DNA from: Gracilibacillus orientalis
GTDB lineage: Bacteria; Bacillota; Bacilli; Bacillales; Amphibacillaceae
Length of the DNA: 64,000 bases
Assembly: GCF_900114645.1 (NCBI RefSeq)
Contig: NZ_FOTR01000002.1
Coordinates: forward strand, 124,001-188,000
Direction of reading: 5' to 3'
Shown: positions 62,488 through 64,000 of the stretch, piece by piece
Position numbering within the stretch: the first letter of the stretch is position 1
How the letters are laid out: every line of letters starts with the position of its first letter
Made by a program: the position numbers and the translations under genes
The notes under the pieces: model-generated
Database searches by the model: none
Told to the model about the DNA's origin: nothing
The model's input: the letters and a program-made list of their open reading frames with translations, nothing else

Positions 62488-63339
62488 TTAATCCTTTGCA
62501 CGATCTTCTTCTCCGATTCGGAAAAAACGATAATTACAGTCTGGTGTCCAAGCTGCTGAGTCTTCGTATGCCCAATATCGATGACGACTATTATTCGTAT
62601 GCGCATTTACTAATGGCATGTTCTGACTGTCTTTTGCCACTACAATAGTATTATGATCCCATCTACCATCTCCTTGAAAATCATAACAAATCACATCACC
62701 TGGTAAAAGGTTTTCTGGATCACTTATTTCTGTTCCCTTTAACCCTGATGTTGCCCCACTTAAATACCACCTGAGAGCATTTGCTACTGACCAGCTGTAA
62801 CTCCAATTATTATTCTGATACCACCAGCCCTTGGATCGATTGGAAGCACCGTGCATCGGAGCGCCTCCCGCTCTTAAGCATTGCGAAATATAGTTGGTAC
62901 AGTCATTATCTTCAAAAACACGATAGGCTGGATTAGCATCATTCCACCAACGTTCTGCATATTGAACTGCCGCTCTCCTGTCATAGGCAAAACGAACTGG
63001 ATTTTGATCTACTTCTATCTTCTCTGGTTTTAGCACCGTCTGAAATAAAATCTCTTTATCCGCTATTAATTTATCACTTTCTATAGTAGCAATGCGCTGC
63101 TCTACTAATTCTTCATGATAAAAATTATCTTGATCTTTTATAAATAGTTTCATATATAATTGATACGTTAATTCTGATCGATCGCCATTTGTTGTAGTAT
63201 CCTGCTTTTTTCCTATTATATCTATATGATTAATACTTTTGCCATTTTTCCTGTGAAGCCTCTGTTTTTTGTGAAGAGAATGCTCATTCTGTTTCCAGTT
63301 ATCTTTCCAATGACTTTTGATTAACTCCCATTCTGACAA
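62488..63339 (-). CDS. Amidase_6-domain protein
   Basis: A 283-residue protein. The C-terminal domain (about 115-275) has the amidase_6 features: YDRRAAVQYAERWW, DCTNYISQCLRAGG with the catalytic Cys, LLPGDVICYDF, and WDHNTIVV with the His. The N-terminal 110 residues are charged and helical. No signal peptide, which is unusual for a presumed wall amidase. The start is TTG at 63337-63339 with GGAGGGG 6 nt upstream; the longer frame to 63372 reads through that site. Confidence 0.83.
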   Translation of the reverse strand: MSEWELIKSHWKDNWKQNEHSLHKKQRLHRKNGKSINHIDIIGKKQDTTTNGDRSELTYQLYMKLFIKDQDNFYHEELVEQRIATIESDKLIADKEILFQTVLKPEKIEVDQNPVRFAYDRRAAVQYAERWWNDANPAYRVFEDNDCTNYISQCLRAGGAPMHGASNRSKGWWYQNNNWSYSWSVANALRWYLSGATSGLKGTEISDPENLLPGDVICYDFQGDGRWDHNTIVVAKDSQNMPLVNAHTNNSRHRYWAYEDSAAWTPDCNYRFFRIGEEDRAKD

Positions 63340-63451
63340 CAAAATCCCCTCCCTTTTTCCATGTATATTCATGAGAGTTGTAATTAGTCTAGAAATGATG
63401 TAATGTATAAATTACATTTGTAACATATACATTACATAAAAGGAGTCATTT

Positions 63452-63652
63452 ATGAAGAATCGAGTAAAAATTACACGCGTTATGTTAAATATGACTCAAG
63501 GGGAACTAGCTAGACAGGTTGGAGTAACGCGGCAAACGATTGGCTTAGTTGAAAAAGGTGAGTATAACCCGACCCTTCAGTTATGTGTCGCCATTGCAGA
63601 AGCATTAAACAAAACACTGGATGATTTATTTTGGGAGGTAGGAAAAGAATGA
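63452..63652 (+). CDS. Small XRE-family regulator (YozG type)
   Basis: A 66-residue protein that is almost entirely one helix-turn-helix (TQGELARQVGVTRQTIGLVEKGEYNP). AAAGGAG stands 7 nt before the ATG. It overlaps the following membrane protein gene by 4 bp (ATGA). Such pairs are common in Firmicutes; the regulator probably controls the pair. Confidence 0.88.
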   Translation: MKNRVKITRVMLNMTQGELARQVGVTRQTIGLVEKGEYNPTLQLCVAIAEALNKTLDDLFWEVGKE

Positions 63653-64000
63653 AAACATGGATATCTTTTTTATTGCCAGATGATGAATACAAAGAAAGAA
63701 GTATACTCTATTTTTATGCAGAAGGAGCCATTCTTCTCGTTATTTTTCTTTTGTTAACCATTATATTCTCTAACTTTATCGCGGTTGATTATCAATTAAT
63801 TATCCTGATTGCTTTAGGAATATTTGGATTATATGTAGTGATTCGTTATTCGCTATCAGGAATGGAATACACAGAAGTGAATAGTGAGCAAGCTTTTAAA
63901 AAAGAATTAAAATTACTTACAACTAAAACAACAAGTTTTACGATCATTTTTCTATTACTTTATATACTTTTAGTCGAATATCCTACAAGGTTTCAGGATT
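63649..64000 (+). CDS. Membrane protein paired with the HTH regulator, 3' end cut by the window
   Basis: The frame opens with ATG at 63649 (MKTWISFLLPDDEYKERSIL) and is still open after 117 codons at the window end. Three membrane segments are visible (about 21-40, 45-65, 98-113). GGAGG lies 12 nt upstream, inside the regulator gene. It resembles the DUF3278/DUF3796-type membrane proteins that accompany small HTH regulators (uncertain). Confidence 0.72.
   Translation, partial: MKTWISFLLPDDEYKERSILYFYAEGAILLVIFLLLTIIFSNFIAVDYQLIILIALGIFGLYVVIRYSLSGMEYTEVNSEQAFKKELKLLTTKTTSFTIIFLLLYILLVEYPTRFQD

Overview
The window reads as chromosomal DNA of a low-GC, Gram-positive, spore-forming member of the Bacillaceae, of the salt-tolerant Oceanobacillus/Gracilibacillus/Virgibacillus kind. 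The reasons are the AT-rich intergenic regions, strong AGGAGG ribosome binding sites, a small acid-soluble spore protein of the Tlp type, a paiA-paiB pair, a SinR-like regulator, a SAM-I riboswitch and close matches to the CcpA cre consensus. I see no rRNA or tRNA gene, prophage, CRISPR array or intact insertion sequence.

Region 1 (1-26.6 kb) is one large locus for galacto(gluco)mannan use. From left to right, mostly on the minus strand, it holds a truncated CE7 acetyl esterase, an SGNH acetyl esterase, a GH113 beta-mannanase-like enzyme, a GH2 beta-mannosidase, a second GH113, a CUT1 importer (two permeases and a lipoprotein), a DUF624 membrane protein, a LacI regulator, a GH130 mannosylglucose phosphorylase translationally coupled to a cellobiose/mannobiose 2-epimerase, a second importer of the Lpl/Ytc type, a YesM/YesN-type two-component system and an ABC exporter-fold transporter. 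On the plus strand follows a GH36 alpha-galactosidase. None of the glycosidases has a signal peptide. The picture is therefore uptake of acetylated, galactosylated mannooligosaccharides followed by cytoplasmic deacetylation, degalactosylation, depolymerisation and phosphorolysis through Man-beta-1,4-Glc. Neither importer has its own ATPase. A palindrome close to AAGTTAACGTTAACTT recurs at the promoters of this locus, with cre sites beside it, and is the best candidate operator of the LacI protein.

Region 2 (26.6-43 kb) is a mix of small operons: VanZ-like protein, tlp, small membrane proteins, PadR plus HAAS-domain protein, a divergent MFS/MerR pair with a 19-bp-spacer MerR promoter, a SAM-riboswitch-controlled operon of a short-chain dehydrogenase and an NhaC-family transporter, a MarR-paiA-paiB-yczE-like cluster, a LysR regulator that appears to start at ATT, and an HD-domain protein.

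Region 3 (43-52.7 kb) is a second sugar region: AraC regulator divergent from an oxidoreductase plus aldo-keto reductase, a lone PTS EIIA(Glc)-type protein, and a five-gene minus-strand operon of ThuA, two Gfo/Idh/MocA oxidoreductases and two xylose-isomerase-like TIM barrels, divergent from another AraC regulator.

Region 4 (52.7-64 kb) holds an orphan NarL-type response regulator, two glycosyltransferases around a SinR-like repressor with palindromic SinR-type boxes, a metallophosphatase, a cadC-cadA-type metal efflux operon with its operator, a phosphoglycerate-mutase-like phosphatase, an HD phosphohydrolase, trmL, an amidase-domain protein and an HTH/membrane-protein pair cut by the window end.

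Three intergenic repeat families stand out: a 51-bp tandem hairpin repeat at two loci 21 kb apart, a 53-bp GC-richer tandem hairpin repeat, and a short element that overlaps the stop codon of two unrelated genes in the same way.
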